Source of the DNA: Lithodes maja
Lineage: Eukaryota; Arthropoda; Malacostraca; Decapoda; Lithodidae
Assembly: GCA_037953745.1 (NCBI GenBank)
Contig: JBAKBP010003106.1
Span: 12,501 to 76,500 of the forward strand
Direction: 5' to 3'
Length of the DNA stretch: 64,000 bases
Part shown: in pieces, positions 20,333 to 29,823 of the stretch
Position numbering within the stretch: position 1 is the first letter of the stretch
How the letters are laid out: the number at the start of each line of letters is the position of its first letter
Position numbers and translations under genes: made by a program
Notes under the pieces: generated by a model
What the model saw: the letters and a program-made list of their open reading frames with translations, nothing else
Databases searched by the model: none
What the model was told of the DNA's origin: nothing

Positions 20333-21430
20333 CTAGACCCTCTGCCTTAAAGCTATACATGGGAAGGAAGGTTTGTCTAGAGCTACTGAAAGGTATCGAG
20401 TCAAAAACGTATGATTAGAGGCCCACAACTGTGTGGACGTAATATCTTCAACAGAAATTTGTTTAAGGAAACGTAAAGAAGCTGCCCACTTGCATAAATC
20501 GTGGGCCCTACCCACAACGCCGGGATTACTCTCTTTAATGACATCGACCAAGAGAGAAGCCAGTCTACGTTTCATCAAGCGTTTACCCGTACTTGCTACC
20601 CATAAAGCACCCTGGTGATTTAGAGGTGCCACTCTCAAATATTTGGTTAGAGCTTGCACTGGACATAAATGATGGTGCACCTTTCCCCTTTTCAACGCCG
20701 GCACCGTGAACTTTGAAAACACGTGTTCACTGTGCTCATTCTTGGCTATGAACCCTGGGGAAGGTGCAATGTGAATACACTCATTAAGCCTACCAAACCT
20801 GAGGCAATTAGGTGTGTTGCTCATCGCCGCCAGCTCAGATACTCTGTTCCCGGTAGCCAAAGCCATAAGGAATACTGCCCTTTTTAAAAGTAATGTAAAG
20901 TCTGCAGTATTTTGGTACAGACGGGAATGAAGTAACGACAATGCTTTGTCCAGAGACCAGGTAGGCATGAGCTGACGGGGAGGTGGGCGGAGTTTAAAAC
21001 ATGCCCTCATAAAACCTGTTTCCTCCGCGACTGGTATGGTGAGACCAACAAGGTCCAAAAACGGCAACCTAATTGCTGTTAAGTGATTTTTTAACGTTAC
21101 TACAGATAAACGTTTCTGCTCGAACAGATAATTTAAATAATTAAAAACCAAAGCCACCGAGGGCACAGTTTGTTCTGTTCTAAGAATCCAAGAAGTAAAG
21201 GCTTGCCAATGCGATTGGTACTGTCGCTTAGTAGACTGGGTATATTGATTCATGAATTTATTGGTCACGTCTCTACCATATGGTGCTAGCCATTTGGCCT
21301 CCTGAATGTCCATAATGCAAAAGTCAGCGAGGTCTTTAGGTTGCCAATTGTGTCTAAGTGGAAAAACCCGACCAGGAGTGACACCGGGTGCGGGCACCAC
21401 GTTTTCAATTGCTGGTACCACAACTACGCC
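20333..21430 (-). pseudogene. DIRS copy B tyrosine recombinase (catalytic Arg replaced by Cys)
   Basis: Same domain as in copy A: IQEAKWLAPYGRDVTNKFMN near the start, GNRVSELAAM with the first Arg, and the Tyr block TFLTRYLSVALD near the C-terminus. The HxxR block reads HDLCKW, where copy A has HDLRKW. The change is a CGC to TGC transition at a CpG, so the second catalytic Arg is lost. The frame is open upstream to 22738 but that stretch overlaps RT/RNase H in another frame and is not conserved protein. Confidence 0.82.
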
Positions 21431-22738
21431 GGCCACAGGGGCGCGATTAGCGAGACTACGCCCCGATAATCCTGTAGTTTGTTTACTACGTGGCACATTA
21501 GAGACGCATCTGGCGGCGGAAACAGATAAATGGAACTCCACCTGTTCCAGTCTGTCACCAGTGCGTCTGGCCCGCCCGCCGCCGTTATCGTCTGGCGGGT
21601 GAGGTACAGTGGGAGTTTGTGAGTCTCCTCTGACGCAAATAAATCCACTTGTGGATGGTAAGGCTCCGCAATCATTTGGTCGAAAATGGTTTGCTTGAGC
21701 GCCCATTCTACTGTTGTGCTCTGTCTCCGAGACAGAGCGTCTGCCAAGACGTTTGCTACGCCTGGGAGATAAGATGCGTGAAGATGAATGTCCAGCCTGT
21801 TGGCTAAAATAAAAATCTTTTCTGACACGTTTAGCAACTTCCGAGATCTCGTTGACCCTTGTTTCTGAATACAGTGAACTGCATTCAGATTGTCCATTCT
21901 GAAGGCCACCAACTTGCCCCGTAAAATAGAGCCGTGAGCCTGAAGGAAATATAAGGGGACTAGTAATTCTTTGACATTGATGTGGGAGATTTCTAAATGG
22001 GACCAAAGCCCTTGACCCTGGTGCCCTTGGTTTGACTGAAAGCCCCAACCTATCGTTCCTGACGCATCCGTGTTTACCCATACCGTCGGCGGAGGAGAGG
22101 TCCATGACATGACTGAGTGTAACGTTTCCCTCTTCGCCCAGACCGCTAGTAAGTTGTAGATTAATTTTGGTATGGGCCATAATTTTTTCGCCGGCAATAG
22201 CGGAAAATATTTGTTGCCCTCCAATATTAAACGTTTGACTCTCAACCGGCCCAACCTTACAGTTAGTTGAATCCAGTTGAGAGAGCCGACCAGAGACTCC
22301 CAGATTCTCCGTGTCGTAGTCAGACTGTGAAGGAACAGAAACAATTTCCTGCGAAATCTGTTGCGATTGTCCACACTCTGACTCAGAGTGAGAGTAGCTG
22401 TGTCCCAGACCAGCCCTATCCACTGAACTACTCGTGAGGGAACAAGGTTTGACTTTACCAGGTTGACCTTGAACCCTAGAGTTTTGCCATGATTTAATGT
22501 TATGTTGACATGATTTATGCATACTTGTTCCGTCTCTGCTACCACTAGCCAGTCGTCTAGATACCACAAAATCCTGATCCCTTGCTCTAACAAGGGCATC
22601 AGGGCTTGCCGGACTAATTTCGTGAATAAGCGAGGTGCTAGGTTCAATCCAAACGGCATCCTCTGAAAGACATAAGTCTGATGCTTTATTCTTAAGGCCA
22701 GAAACCGTTGAAATCTTTTGTTTACTGAGACGTGCCAA
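21424..22738 (-). pseudogene. DIRS copy B RT (truncated) and RNase H
   Basis: Starts inside RT after motif A: WHVSVNKRFQRF, then MPFGLNLAPRLFTKL, WYLDDWLVV (catalytic YLDD), then RNase H with VWVNTDASGTIGWGF, INVKELLVPL, FRMDNLNAVHCIQ and YLPGVANVLADALSRR. The N-terminal RT blocks and the motif A Asp are absent, so RT is inactive. The open frame runs past 22738 into ITR sequence by chance. Overlaps the recombinase frame, as in copy A. Confidence 0.83.
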
Positions 22739-23090
22739 TTATAGGTTTGACTCCTGCAAGGAGATAAAGAAAACCTAATATTTAGTAGTGGCCCCGTAAT
22801 CATTGACGATTATGCCTATTACATAAGGCACCCTCTTCAAACACTCATCCGCCGTAGTTTGAATCTACCGCGCAGAGCATAAAAAATTGAGGAGCCTTCA
22901 TCATGAGCGCACGCAACCTCACTCATGGTTCAGTCATTATGAAATTGGGTTCTCACTACGAAAAAACTTCGTAACAAATAAAAAAGAAAAAGAAAATAAG
23001 AATAACTATTCATAAGCTTTCCATATAATCGTGGATGTACTTGTGTGGATCTTTGACCAGACGCTGACTCAGGCGTCATTCTTCCTTCAC
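22738..23090 (-). repeat. Right ITR of DIRS copy A
   Basis: Same order as in copy B: the foldable terminal extension (ATTATAGGTTTGACTCCTGC on the plus strand) followed by the ~300-bp ITR body. Confidence 0.82.
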
Positions 23091-23160
23091 TGACATATCA
23101 AGTAAACCAAAATCCTTAATACATCAACGAATGGGAAGGGGATGGTCGGGAGGGCCCCAG

Positions 23161-23268
23161 TCGTCAATGATTACGGGGCCACTACTAAATATTAGGTTTT
23201 CTTTATCTCCTTGCAGGAGTCAAACCAATAATTTATTAGTGGCCCCTCCATCATTGACGATTATGCCT
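23161..23268 (-). repeat. ICR of DIRS copy A
   Basis: Complement of the right terminus followed by complement of the left terminus (ATTTATTAGTGGCCCCTCC at 23231-23249), as in copies B and C. Confidence 0.78.
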
Positions 23269-23856
23269 GATATCTAAGACTGGAGGGGGACATTCGTAAT
23301 CATATCATAACTCTAGCAAAGGCAGATAATTAAACAACCACATAGTATTCTTACTTTGTAAAAAAGATATATTTGGCGCATAAACTTTATACAGCACATA
23401 TATACAAAAAGGGGTACAAGCAGGAGCGTGCTTCAAAGAAGCCTGCTTGATAAAAAGGGGTTAACTCTGAGATTCTGAGAACAGATCCGCCAGTTAACAA
23501 GGCACCCCACTTAAATTAAGTGGTGAAAAAATAAAACTTATAAGTTTACATGTGCACATATAAACCCCATAAAAATAGTGGATATATCTTGCAAAATATA
23601 ACCAATGCTTAAAATTAGATTGCTTCACAGCCCAAAAACTACTTACAACAACATTGTTGTTTGTACTATAATTGTACTAGCACAATTTCCTGTAATGAAT
23701 AGTACAGAGAAATTTACATATCACAACACCCATAAACAGTATCACAGCTCTCATACTCTGGCGGGGTCTAGGGTGTCCTATGTTACACTGACTGCACCCC
23801 CCCCCCCCCCACACCCCCTTTTTTTTAAATTAAACAATAAGTGACTTAGGGGCCAC

Positions 23857-26800
23857 CTAGACCCTCTGCCTTAAAGCTATACATGGCAAGGAAGGTTTGT
23901 CTAGAGCTACTGAAAGGTATCGAGTCAAAAACGTATGATTAGAGGCCCACAACTGTGTGGACGTAATATCTTCAACAGAAATTTGTTTAAGGAAACGTAA
24001 AGAAGCTGCCCACTTGCGTAAATCGTGGGCCCTACCCACAACGCCGGGATTACTCTCTTTAATGACCTCGACCAAGAGAGAAGCCAGTCTACGTTTCATC
24101 AAGCGTTTACCCGTACTTGCTACCCATAAAGCACCCTGGTGATTTAGAGGTGCCACACTCAAATATTTGGTTAGAGCTTGCACTGGACATAAATGATGGT
24201 GCACCTTTCCCCTTTTCAACGCCGGCACCGTGAACTCTGAAAACACGTGTTCACTGTGCTCATTCTTGGCTATGAACCCTGGGGAAGGTGCAATGTGAAT
24301 ACACTCATTAAGCCTACCAAACCTGAGGCAATTAGGTGTGTTGCTCATCGCCGCCAGCTCAGATACTCTGTTCCCGGTAGCCAAAGCCATAAGGAATACT
24401 GCCCTTTTTAAAAGTAATGTAAAGTCTGCAGTATTTTGGTACAGACGGGAATGAAGTAACGACAATGCTTTGTCCAGAGACCAGGTAGGCATGAGCTGAC
24501 GGGGAGGTGGGCGGAGTTTAAAACATGCCCTCATAAAACCTGTTTCCTCCGCGACTGGTATGGTGAGACTGGTAAGGTCCAAAAACGGCATCCTAATCGC
24601 TGTTAAGTGATTTTTTAACGTTACTACAGATAAACGTTTCTGCTCGAACAGATAATTTAAATAATTAAAAACCAAAGCCACCGAGGGCACAGTTTGTTCT
24701 GTTCTAAGAATCCAAGAAGTAAAGGCTTGCCAATGCGATTGATACTGTCGCTTAGTAGACTGGGTATATTGATTCATGAATTTATTGGTCACGTCTCTAC
24801 CATATGGTGCTAGCCATTTGGCCTCCTGAATGTCCATAATGCAAAAGTCAGCGAGGTCTTTAGGTTGCCAATTGTGTCTAAGTGGAAAAACCCGACTGGG
24901 AGTGACACCGGGTGTGGGCACCACGTTTTCAATTGTTGGTACCACAACTGCGCCGACCACAGGGGCGCGATTAGCGAGACTACGCCCCGATAATCCTGTA
25001 GTTTGTTTAATACGTGGCACATTAGAGACACATCTGGCGGCGGAAACAGATAAATGGAACTCCACCTGTTCCAGTCTGTCACCAGTGCGTCTGGCCCGCC
25101 CGCCGGCATTATCGTCCGGCGGGTGAGGTACAGTGGGAGTTTGTGAGTCTCCTCTGATGCAAATAAATCTACTTGTGGATGGTAAGGCTCCGCAATCATT
25201 TGGTCGAAAATGGTTTGCTTGAGCGCCCATTCTACTGTTGTGCTCTGTCTCCGAGACAGAGCGTCTGCCCAGACGTTTGCTACGCCTGGGAGATAAGATG
25301 CGTGAAGATGAATGTCCAGCCTGTTGGCTAGAATAAAAATCTTTTCTGACATGTTTAGCAACTTCCGAGATCTCGTTGACCCTTGTTTCTGAATACAGTG
25401 AACTGCATTCAGATTGTCCATTCTGAAGGCCACTGACTTGCCCCGTAAAGTAGAGCCGTGAGCCTGAAGGAAATATAAGGGGACTAGTAATTCTTTGACA
25501 TTGATGTGGGAGATTTCTAAATGGGACCAAAGCCCTTGACCCTGGTGCCCTTGGTTTGACTGAAAGCCCCAACCTATCGTTCCTGACGCATCCGTGTCTA
25601 CCCATACCGTCGGAGAAGGAGAGGTCCATGACATGACTGAGTGTAACGTTTCCCTCTTCGCCCAGACCGCTAGTAAGTTGTGGATTAATTTTGGTATGGG
25701 CCATAATTTTTTCGCCGGCAATAGCGGAAAATATTTGTTGCCCTCCAATATTAAACGTTTGACTCTCAACCGGCCCAACCTTACAGTTAGTTGAATCCAG
25801 TTGAGAGAGCCGACCAGAGACTCCCAGATTCTCCGTGTCGTAGTCAGACTGTGAAGGAACAGAAACAATTTCCTGCGAAATCTGTTGCGATTGTCCACAC
25901 TCTGACTCAGAGTGAGAGTAGCTGTGTCCCAGACCAGCCCTATCCACTGAACTACTCGTGAGGGAACAAGGTTTGACTTTACCAGGTTGACCTTGAACCC
26001 TAGAGTTTTGACATGATTTAATGTTATGTTGACATGATTTATGCATTCTTGTTCCGTCTCTGCCACCACTAGCCAGTCGTCTAGATACCACAAAATCCTG
26101 ATCCCTTGCTCTAACAAGGGCATCAGGGCTTGCCGGACTAATTTCGTGAATAAGCGAGGTGCTAGGTTCAATCCAAACGGCATCCTCTGAAAGACATAAG
26201 TCTGATGCTTTATTCTTAAGGTCAGAAACCGTTGAAATCTTTTGTTTACCGAGACGTGCCAATACGCGTCTGTCAGGTCTAAAGAACACATCCATCCTCC
26301 CGGCGGAAGTGTTAGCCTGATCTGGTTTACTGTCAGCATCCTGAATGACACGTTGTGAATATGGAGGTTCAGATAAGACAGGTCTACGACTGGTCTCATC
26401 TGAACACTGTCCCTTTTGGGCACTAGAAATAGTTTGGATGTAAAGACTGGGTAATTTTGAGGAACCGGGATGATGACATTCTTGGTGATCATTTCCTGGA
26501 TCAGTGACTCCACCTCTAATGAAACTAAATTTGCCTTTGTCGGCTGACGTAAACGAGGTCGCCGGAGCCACTGCCAGGTGATGCCCTTGCGTGCCACCAT
26601 CCTCGCCCAAGTATTTACTGGCCATGCGCGGTGACACGTCCGGAACGACCCAGTTAGCAGACAAGGGTTCGCCGGCTGTACTACCCTCTGATCCGCCCGC
26701 CGTGAGACCGGCCCTGGGAGTGAGAGAGACTTTAGTTTTTTTATGGTGGTGGTGGTGGTGGTGGTGGATGCTTAGCCGACTGGCCGGCATTGGCAGAAGA

Positions 26801-27033
26801 CGGGCCCTATCCCGGTCTGTTATAGTTTCGTCCTTTATGACCTGCAAACTTACCTTGTTTATACCTGTACTGACCTTGGGGGGAAGAGGACTTAGGTATA
26901 TGAAAGGGCTTTGACCCACCCGGCTGAGCTTTTGCGACTGGCTTGGGTTTGGGAAAGTTAAAAGCAGGTTTCTTAGAAGGGGCGGGACTGTGCTTAAAGG
27001 CCTGAGCCATGTTGAAAACAGTTCTCCATACAT
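23857..27033 (-). CDS. DIRS copy A tyrosine recombinase (real domain about 23857-24960)
   Basis: YR-family integrase, presumed to insert the circular DNA intermediate. The frame is open for 1058 codons, but only the last ~370 encode the enzyme; the upstream part overlaps gag and RT in another frame and is low-complexity (a TGG repeat reads as eight His). Core-binding region: IQEAKWLAPYGRDVTNKFMN, QSTKRQYQSHWQAFTSW. Catalytic set: Arg in ATGNRVSELAAM, His and Arg in HDLRKWAASL, Tyr in TFLTRYLSVALD. All four R-H-R-Y residues are present, unlike copies B and C. No Met lies just before the domain, so it is likely expressed by overlap or frameshift from RT/RNase H, common in DIRS elements. This is the best candidate for an active recombinase here. 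Confidence 0.85.
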   Translation of the reverse strand: MYGELFSTWLRPLSTVPPLLRNLLLTFPNPSQSQKLSRVGQSPFIYLSPLPPKVSTGINKVSLQVIKDETITDRDRARLLPMPASRLSIHHHHHHHHKKTKVSLTPRAGLTAGGSEGSTAGEPLSANWVVPDVSPRMASKYLGEDGGTQGHHLAVAPATSFTSADKGKFSFIRGGVTDPGNDHQECHHPGSSKLPSLYIQTISSAQKGQCSDETSRRPVLSEPPYSQRVIQDADSKPDQANTSAGRMDVFFRPDRRVLARLGKQKISTVSDLKNKASDLCLSEDAVWIEPSTSLIHEISPASPDALVRARDQDFVVSRRLASGGRDGTRMHKSCQHNIKSCQNSRVQGQPGKVKPCSLTSSSVDRAGLGHSYSHSESECGQSQQISQEIVSVPSQSDYDTENLGVSGRLSQLDSTNCKVGPVESQTFNIGGQQIFSAIAGEKIMAHTKINPQLTSGLGEEGNVTLSHVMDLSFSDGMGRHGCVRNDRLGLSVKPRAPGSRALVPFRNLPHQCQRITSPLIFPSGSRLYFTGQVSGLQNGQSECSSLYSETRVNEISEVAKHVRKDFYSSQQAGHSSSRILSPRRSKRLGRRSVSETEHNSRMGAQANHFRPNDCGALPSTSRFICIRGDSQTPTVPHPPDDNAGGRARRTGDRLEQVEFHLSVSAARCVSNVPRIKQTTGLSGRSLANRAPVVGAVVVPTIENVVPTPGVTPSRVFPLRHNWQPKDLADFCIMDIQEAKWLAPYGRDVTNKFMNQYTQSTKRQYQSHWQAFTSWILRTEQTVPSVALVFNYLNYLFEQKRLSVVTLKNHLTAIRMPFLDLTSLTIPVAEETGFMRACFKLRPPPRQLMPTWSLDKALSLLHSRLYQNTADFTLLLKRAVFLMALATGNRVSELAAMSNTPNCLRFGRLNECIHIAPSPGFIAKNEHSEHVFSEFTVPALKRGKVHHHLCPVQALTKYLSVAPLNHQGALWVASTGKRLMKRRLASLLVEVIKESNPGVVGRAHDLRKWAASLRFLKQISVEDITSTQLWASNHTFLTRYLSVALDKPSLPCIALRQRV
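24810..26600 (-). CDS. DIRS copy A reverse transcriptase / RNase H
   Basis: 596 codons from the first ATG, but the frame is open and conserved upstream (RAWPVNTWARM precedes the Met), so the true start lies further 5'. RT blocks: VPKRDSVQMRPVVDLSYLN, MCSLDLTDAYWHVSV (motif A Asp), MPFGLNLAPRLFTKL (motif B), ILWYLDDWLVV (YLDD). RNase H: VWVDTDASGTIGWGF (Asp), INVKELLVPLYF (Glu), VAFRMDNLNAVHCIQ (Asp), YLPGVANVWADALSRR. The tail LFASEETHKLPLY is the conserved DIRS/Ngaro post-RNase H block. No stop or frameshift in the catalytic core. The end overlaps the recombinase frame. Confidence 0.9.
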   Translation of the reverse strand: MVARKGITWQWLRRPRLRQPTKANLVSLEVESLIQEMITKNVIIPVPQNYPVFTSKLFLVPKRDSVQMRPVVDLSYLNLHIHNVSFRMLTVNQIRLTLPPGGWMCSLDLTDAYWHVSVNKRFQRFLTLRIKHQTYVFQRMPFGLNLAPRLFTKLVRQALMPLLEQGIRILWYLDDWLVVAETEQECINHVNITLNHVKTLGFKVNLVKSNLVPSRVVQWIGLVWDTATLTLSQSVDNRNRFRRKLFLFLHSLTTTRRIWESLVGSLNWIQLTVRLGRLRVKRLILEGNKYFPLLPAKKLWPIPKLIHNLLAVWAKRETLHSVMSWTSPSPTVWVDTDASGTIGWGFQSNQGHQGQGLWSHLEISHINVKELLVPLYFLQAHGSTLRGKSVAFRMDNLNAVHCIQKQGSTRSRKLLNMSEKIFILANRLDIHLHASYLPGVANVWADALSRRQSTTVEWALKQTIFDQMIAEPYHPQVDLFASEETHKLPLYLTRRTIMPAGGPDALVTDWNRWSSIYLFPPPDVSLMCHVLNKLQDYRGVVSLIAPLWSAQLWYQQLKTWCPHPVSLPVGFFHLDTIGNLKTSLTFALWTFRRPNG

Positions 27034-29128
27034 CAGGGGACATTAAAGAGGGAGTTAGCACCGGCGACATGACCACCTGGTTCGCAATTCTATCAGGAAG
27101 TTTATTCACCAGGGACATCCTAAGATCCTGTCTCGCCTGCACTGCCTCGAGCAAGGCTGTACAGATATCCCCCAACGACTGAATAGAAGTCTGAAGGAGT
27201 AACCGCCGAGCTAGTTCAATCGATCTTCTGACATCCGCGTCCGCGATTGCCTGAGTAGATCTTAGCATAGATTTCGCCACCTGGTGCGTAACAATGTATT
27301 GGGAAAAAAGTCTATACGCCTTCCCCCGTAGCCTAAACTCCCGGTCTAGGTGAGCTGGGGAAGGTGTAGTGAAAGGATCTTTAAGTTCGCATAGATTGAT
27401 TTTGGGGGCAGCTAAAAAAGCAAACAAAGCAGATGGAACTCCGCCGGCCGAAAAGACTGGCAGAGAGAACCAAGAATGGCTGTCCTGAGGAATCTGGTGC
27501 GAAGATTTTGAGGTGAAGGTGGTCGCAAAGTTCTGAGCCTCTACCTCCCATTCCACCCAAGGTCCTGGACCCAACTGCCCCACCTTCAACACTGGGTTAG
27601 CGGCTGTTTCTGTGACCGTTTGTAAATCTAATTCTGGAGTGAGAGCTGACAGTGCTTTTATATCATTAAAACCGTCATGCTTGGTCCAGTCAGAAAACAG
27701 TTTTGAAGCTGAGGCAGGGGGCAGTGCAGGTGTAGCTGTATACACAAAATAGTCATGGTGATAATGGTTCGGAATGGCCTTAATATTAACATCAAGAACA
27801 TTACCCGCAATATCCAAAGCTCGTAACTTTCTAGATTTATTTCCTTGGATTACCCACTCGTGTGGCACTGGAAGTTCCCCTGACAAAGTGGGCTGCGCCG
27901 CCTCTGGCTTAGTTGGGATCATTTGCACCCATGAATCATCTGGACCGTATAAAAGGGGCATAGCTACCTTTCTTAACGGTGCTTTATCTAAAGGGGGAGG
28001 ATTCACATCCGCTACCACCCTTACACTAGAAGTAGTCAGTGCCGCCGAAGCAGGCCTAGTGACCATAGTAGGTGATATAGAGGGAGGGTGCGGAATCTTA
28101 GTTAAAGCAATGGAAGCGATCAGAGGCTGAACACTTGAACTTGTCATGGAAGCTCCCAGGTCCACTGTAGGAGTCTCCGGCTGTTGGCCAAAAAAATTTG
28201 TTAGAGCAGTAGCTAATAACCCATCTATTTCCTCCGCCGTGACAAATTTAGCAGATGAAGAACTAAGAGGTGAATCATTCCTATCCTGTGAGTTGTCTAG
28301 AACTGAACCCGACTCTTGCACCTCCATGTCAGAGATTATAGACACCTCATCCTTGTCATCTGGCCCATCATGAGAGGATTCCGCCGAAGCCGGAATCCCG
28401 TCGTGTTGCCATGTTAAGTCTGGAATGGATGATGGGATCACAGCGTCCCGGTGTACGTCCACCAGTACCTGTGGCTCCTGAACCAGACGTGGGCCTTCAT
28501 GCCCTGGTTGGGAATACCGCCATACACCCAGGCCTTGGCCCGAACTCCCTTGAGAGTCAGATACACCATCAACCACTGAGCCCCCACTCGACTCTTCTAT
28601 AGGGCGATCACTGCCCACAGAACTCTCTAATTCTAAGTTTACAATATCCATTGGTAACCTGTCCGCCGGTAACACCCCCACCACAGTCTCTGACTCCACT
28701 CCCGCCCGATCAGATTGGACACTAGATAAGTCGGGAGTAGAGGCAGAAAGTGAGGCACGAGGCTCCGGAGAACGCCGGGAGGCCTTTCGTTCCTGAGAAT
28801 CTTTCCTGGAAGATTTGTGGCTGCGTTGTGACTTAGATCTTCCACTAGAACTGCTCTTGGACTTCTCAGATTTATCACTAGAACTGCCCTTGGACTTTTC
28901 CTCTTTGCTCTTCTTTCTCGCTGGTGAAGAAGAGTGACTAGGCGGCTGTTGTCTGAGGGGCGACCTGGACCTGGACCGCGCCCGTGACGTGGAGGCTGTC
29001 ACCGGGGGCGTGGGTTCACGAGGTCTCTTAGATGTGCTAGGGGCCAGAGTAAGTACTGTACCCTGCCCAGTCTCTGCCAACTTTCGTACAATTACTCTAG
29101 AGGTACGTTTAATAGGGGGGGTGCTCAA
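26807..29128 (-). CDS. DIRS copy A gag-like protein, 773 codons
   Basis: Position between leader and RT marks it as gag. N-terminal ~120 residues are rich in Arg-Ser and Lys-Ser repeats (SRARSRSRSPLRQQ, KSKEEKSKGSSSDKSEKS), resembling SR proteins; the middle is acidic and serine-rich; residues ~400-700 look globular and helical; the C-terminus is basic (PAFNFPKPKPVAKAQPGGSK, YRYKQGKFAGHKGRNYNRPG) and probably binds nucleic acid. No CCHC knuckle. The first codon of the conserved frame is TTG and no ATG lies near it. It overlaps the upstream Cys-rich ORF by 20 bp at a run of seven C, so it may be reached by +1 frameshift from that ORF. Confidence 0.75.
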   Translation of the reverse strand: MSTPPIKRTSRVIVRKLAETGQGTVLTLAPSTSKRPREPTPPVTASTSRARSRSRSPLRQQPPSHSSSPARKKSKEEKSKGSSSDKSEKSKSSSSGRSKSQRSHKSSRKDSQERKASRRSPEPRASLSASTPDLSSVQSDRAGVESETVVGVLPADRLPMDIVNLELESSVGSDRPIEESSGGSVVDGVSDSQGSSGQGLGVWRYSQPGHEGPRLVQEPQVLVDVHRDAVIPSSIPDLTWQHDGIPASAESSHDGPDDKDEVSIISDMEVQESGSVLDNSQDRNDSPLSSSSAKFVTAEEIDGLLATALTNFFGQQPETPTVDLGASMTSSSVQPLIASIALTKIPHPPSISPTMVTRPASAALTTSSVRVVADVNPPPLDKAPLRKVAMPLLYGPDDSWVQMIPTKPEAAQPTLSGELPVPHEWVIQGNKSRKLRALDIAGNVLDVNIKAIPNHYHHDYFVYTATPALPPASASKLFSDWTKHDGFNDIKALSALTPELDLQTVTETAANPVLKVGQLGPGPWVEWEVEAQNFATTFTSKSSHQIPQDSHSWFSLPVFSAGGVPSALFAFLAAPKINLCELKDPFTTPSPAHLDREFRLRGKAYRLFSQYIVTHQVAKSMLRSTQAIADADVRRSIELARRLLLQTSIQSLGDICTALLEAVQARQDLRMSLVNKLPDRIANQVVMSPVLTPSLMSPDVWRTVFNMAQAFKHSPAPSKKPAFNFPKPKPVAKAQPGGSKPFHIPKSSSPQGQYRYKQGKFAGHKGRNYNRPG

Positions 29129-29426
29129 TTAGTAATTTATCCCAAAGAATTACGTTATCACATTGAAGCGCTTTATGAGCCACTGTGGTAGCATAAGTGG
29201 ACAACAGCTGCCTGACCTCCCGTAAAGCGACCGCCGCGGGTCTATCATCGTCTCGCAATACTTTAACACTCAATTGAGTACAGAAGGTACAGTTCCCCGT
29301 CACCCACAAACCCCTTGAGCGATCTAAACATTTAACACATCTAATGCAAAGAGTGTGTGCAAAGATAGGGATACCTGAACAGGAGGGTGTAACACACAAA
29401 GCAAAAACAGGGTCTTGGGTAGCCAT
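29109..29426 (-). CDS. Small Cys-rich ORF ahead of gag in DIRS copy A (105 aa)
   Basis: Starts at ATG 29426 in strong Kozak context (GCCATGG). Cys pattern: ALCVTPSCSG, then CIRCVKC, then CTFC, a spacing that suggests one or two zinc sites. The C-terminal half is helical (AVALREVRQLLSTYATTVAH). The stop overlaps the start of the gag frame at GAG CAC CCC CCC TAT TAA. A pyrimidine tract ending CAG lies ~75 bp upstream (29501-29515), a good splice-acceptor match. Relics of the ORF start are kept in copy C (9824, 11770). I know no named family for it; it could be the true N-terminus of gag. Confidence 0.65.
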   Translation of the reverse strand: MATQDPVFALCVTPSCSGIPIFAHTLCIRCVKCLDRSRGLWVTGNCTFCTQLSVKVLRDDDRPAAVALREVRQLLSTYATTVAHKALQCDNVILWDKLLIEHPPY

Positions 29427-29615
29427 GGCAGAGACTGGTGGAAAACGAACCCACCCCCGGGTTTACTCCAGGTTCTCTATAGACCCGCCGGAACTCAGCC
29501 CTGGAAAAAAGAAAATTTGCAGGAATTAATGCTCATAAGGCTACACCAACATGATCGAACACAAGTGTTGAATAACCCGCCGGGTAACGAGGCGTAATAA
29601 GTACAAAAAGGAGTA
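29427..29615 (-). other. DIRS copy A leader, proximal part
   Basis: Matches 9660-9823 of copy C in inverted orientation, including TTATGAGCATTAATTCCTG, the pyrimidine tract plus CAG, and TTACCCGGCGGGTTATT. Broken near 29615 by the 3' end of CR1-beta. Confidence 0.7.
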
Positions 29616-29823
29616 CAAAAGAAATCAAGCAACAACAGATCTAGTGACCCTTCTAGGTTGCTTGTCCTCCAAAACACTGAGGATCAAGTGTCCAAACAGT
29701 GGTTTAGAGTGGGTAAGGGAACATTGGAAAGGGAATTACTGCCCTGGAACTAATGTCCGTGGCAGGATTAGGAAGTTAGTAGGGGACAGATGGGTTAGTA
29801 ACTGAGGGGGGGATAAAATAAAG

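Larger units (their letters stand above)
19224..22738 (-). mobile_element. DIRS copy B: 5'-truncated minus-strand DIRS element
   Basis: Reading on the minus strand: RT remainder (22738 downward), RNase H, recombinase (stop at 20333), 3' noncoding, ICR (19647-19754), right ITR (19224-19577). RT motif A, gag and the leader are missing because the sequence stops at 22738, where the right ITR of copy A begins. Very similar to copy A at nucleotide level. Dead: truncated RT and a lost recombinase Arg. Confidence 0.85.

Noticed and set aside
26740..26770. Eight-histidine stretch in the recombinase frame
   Set aside because: It comes from a TGG repeat in the region where that frame overlaps gag/RT and is not part of the recombinase domain.
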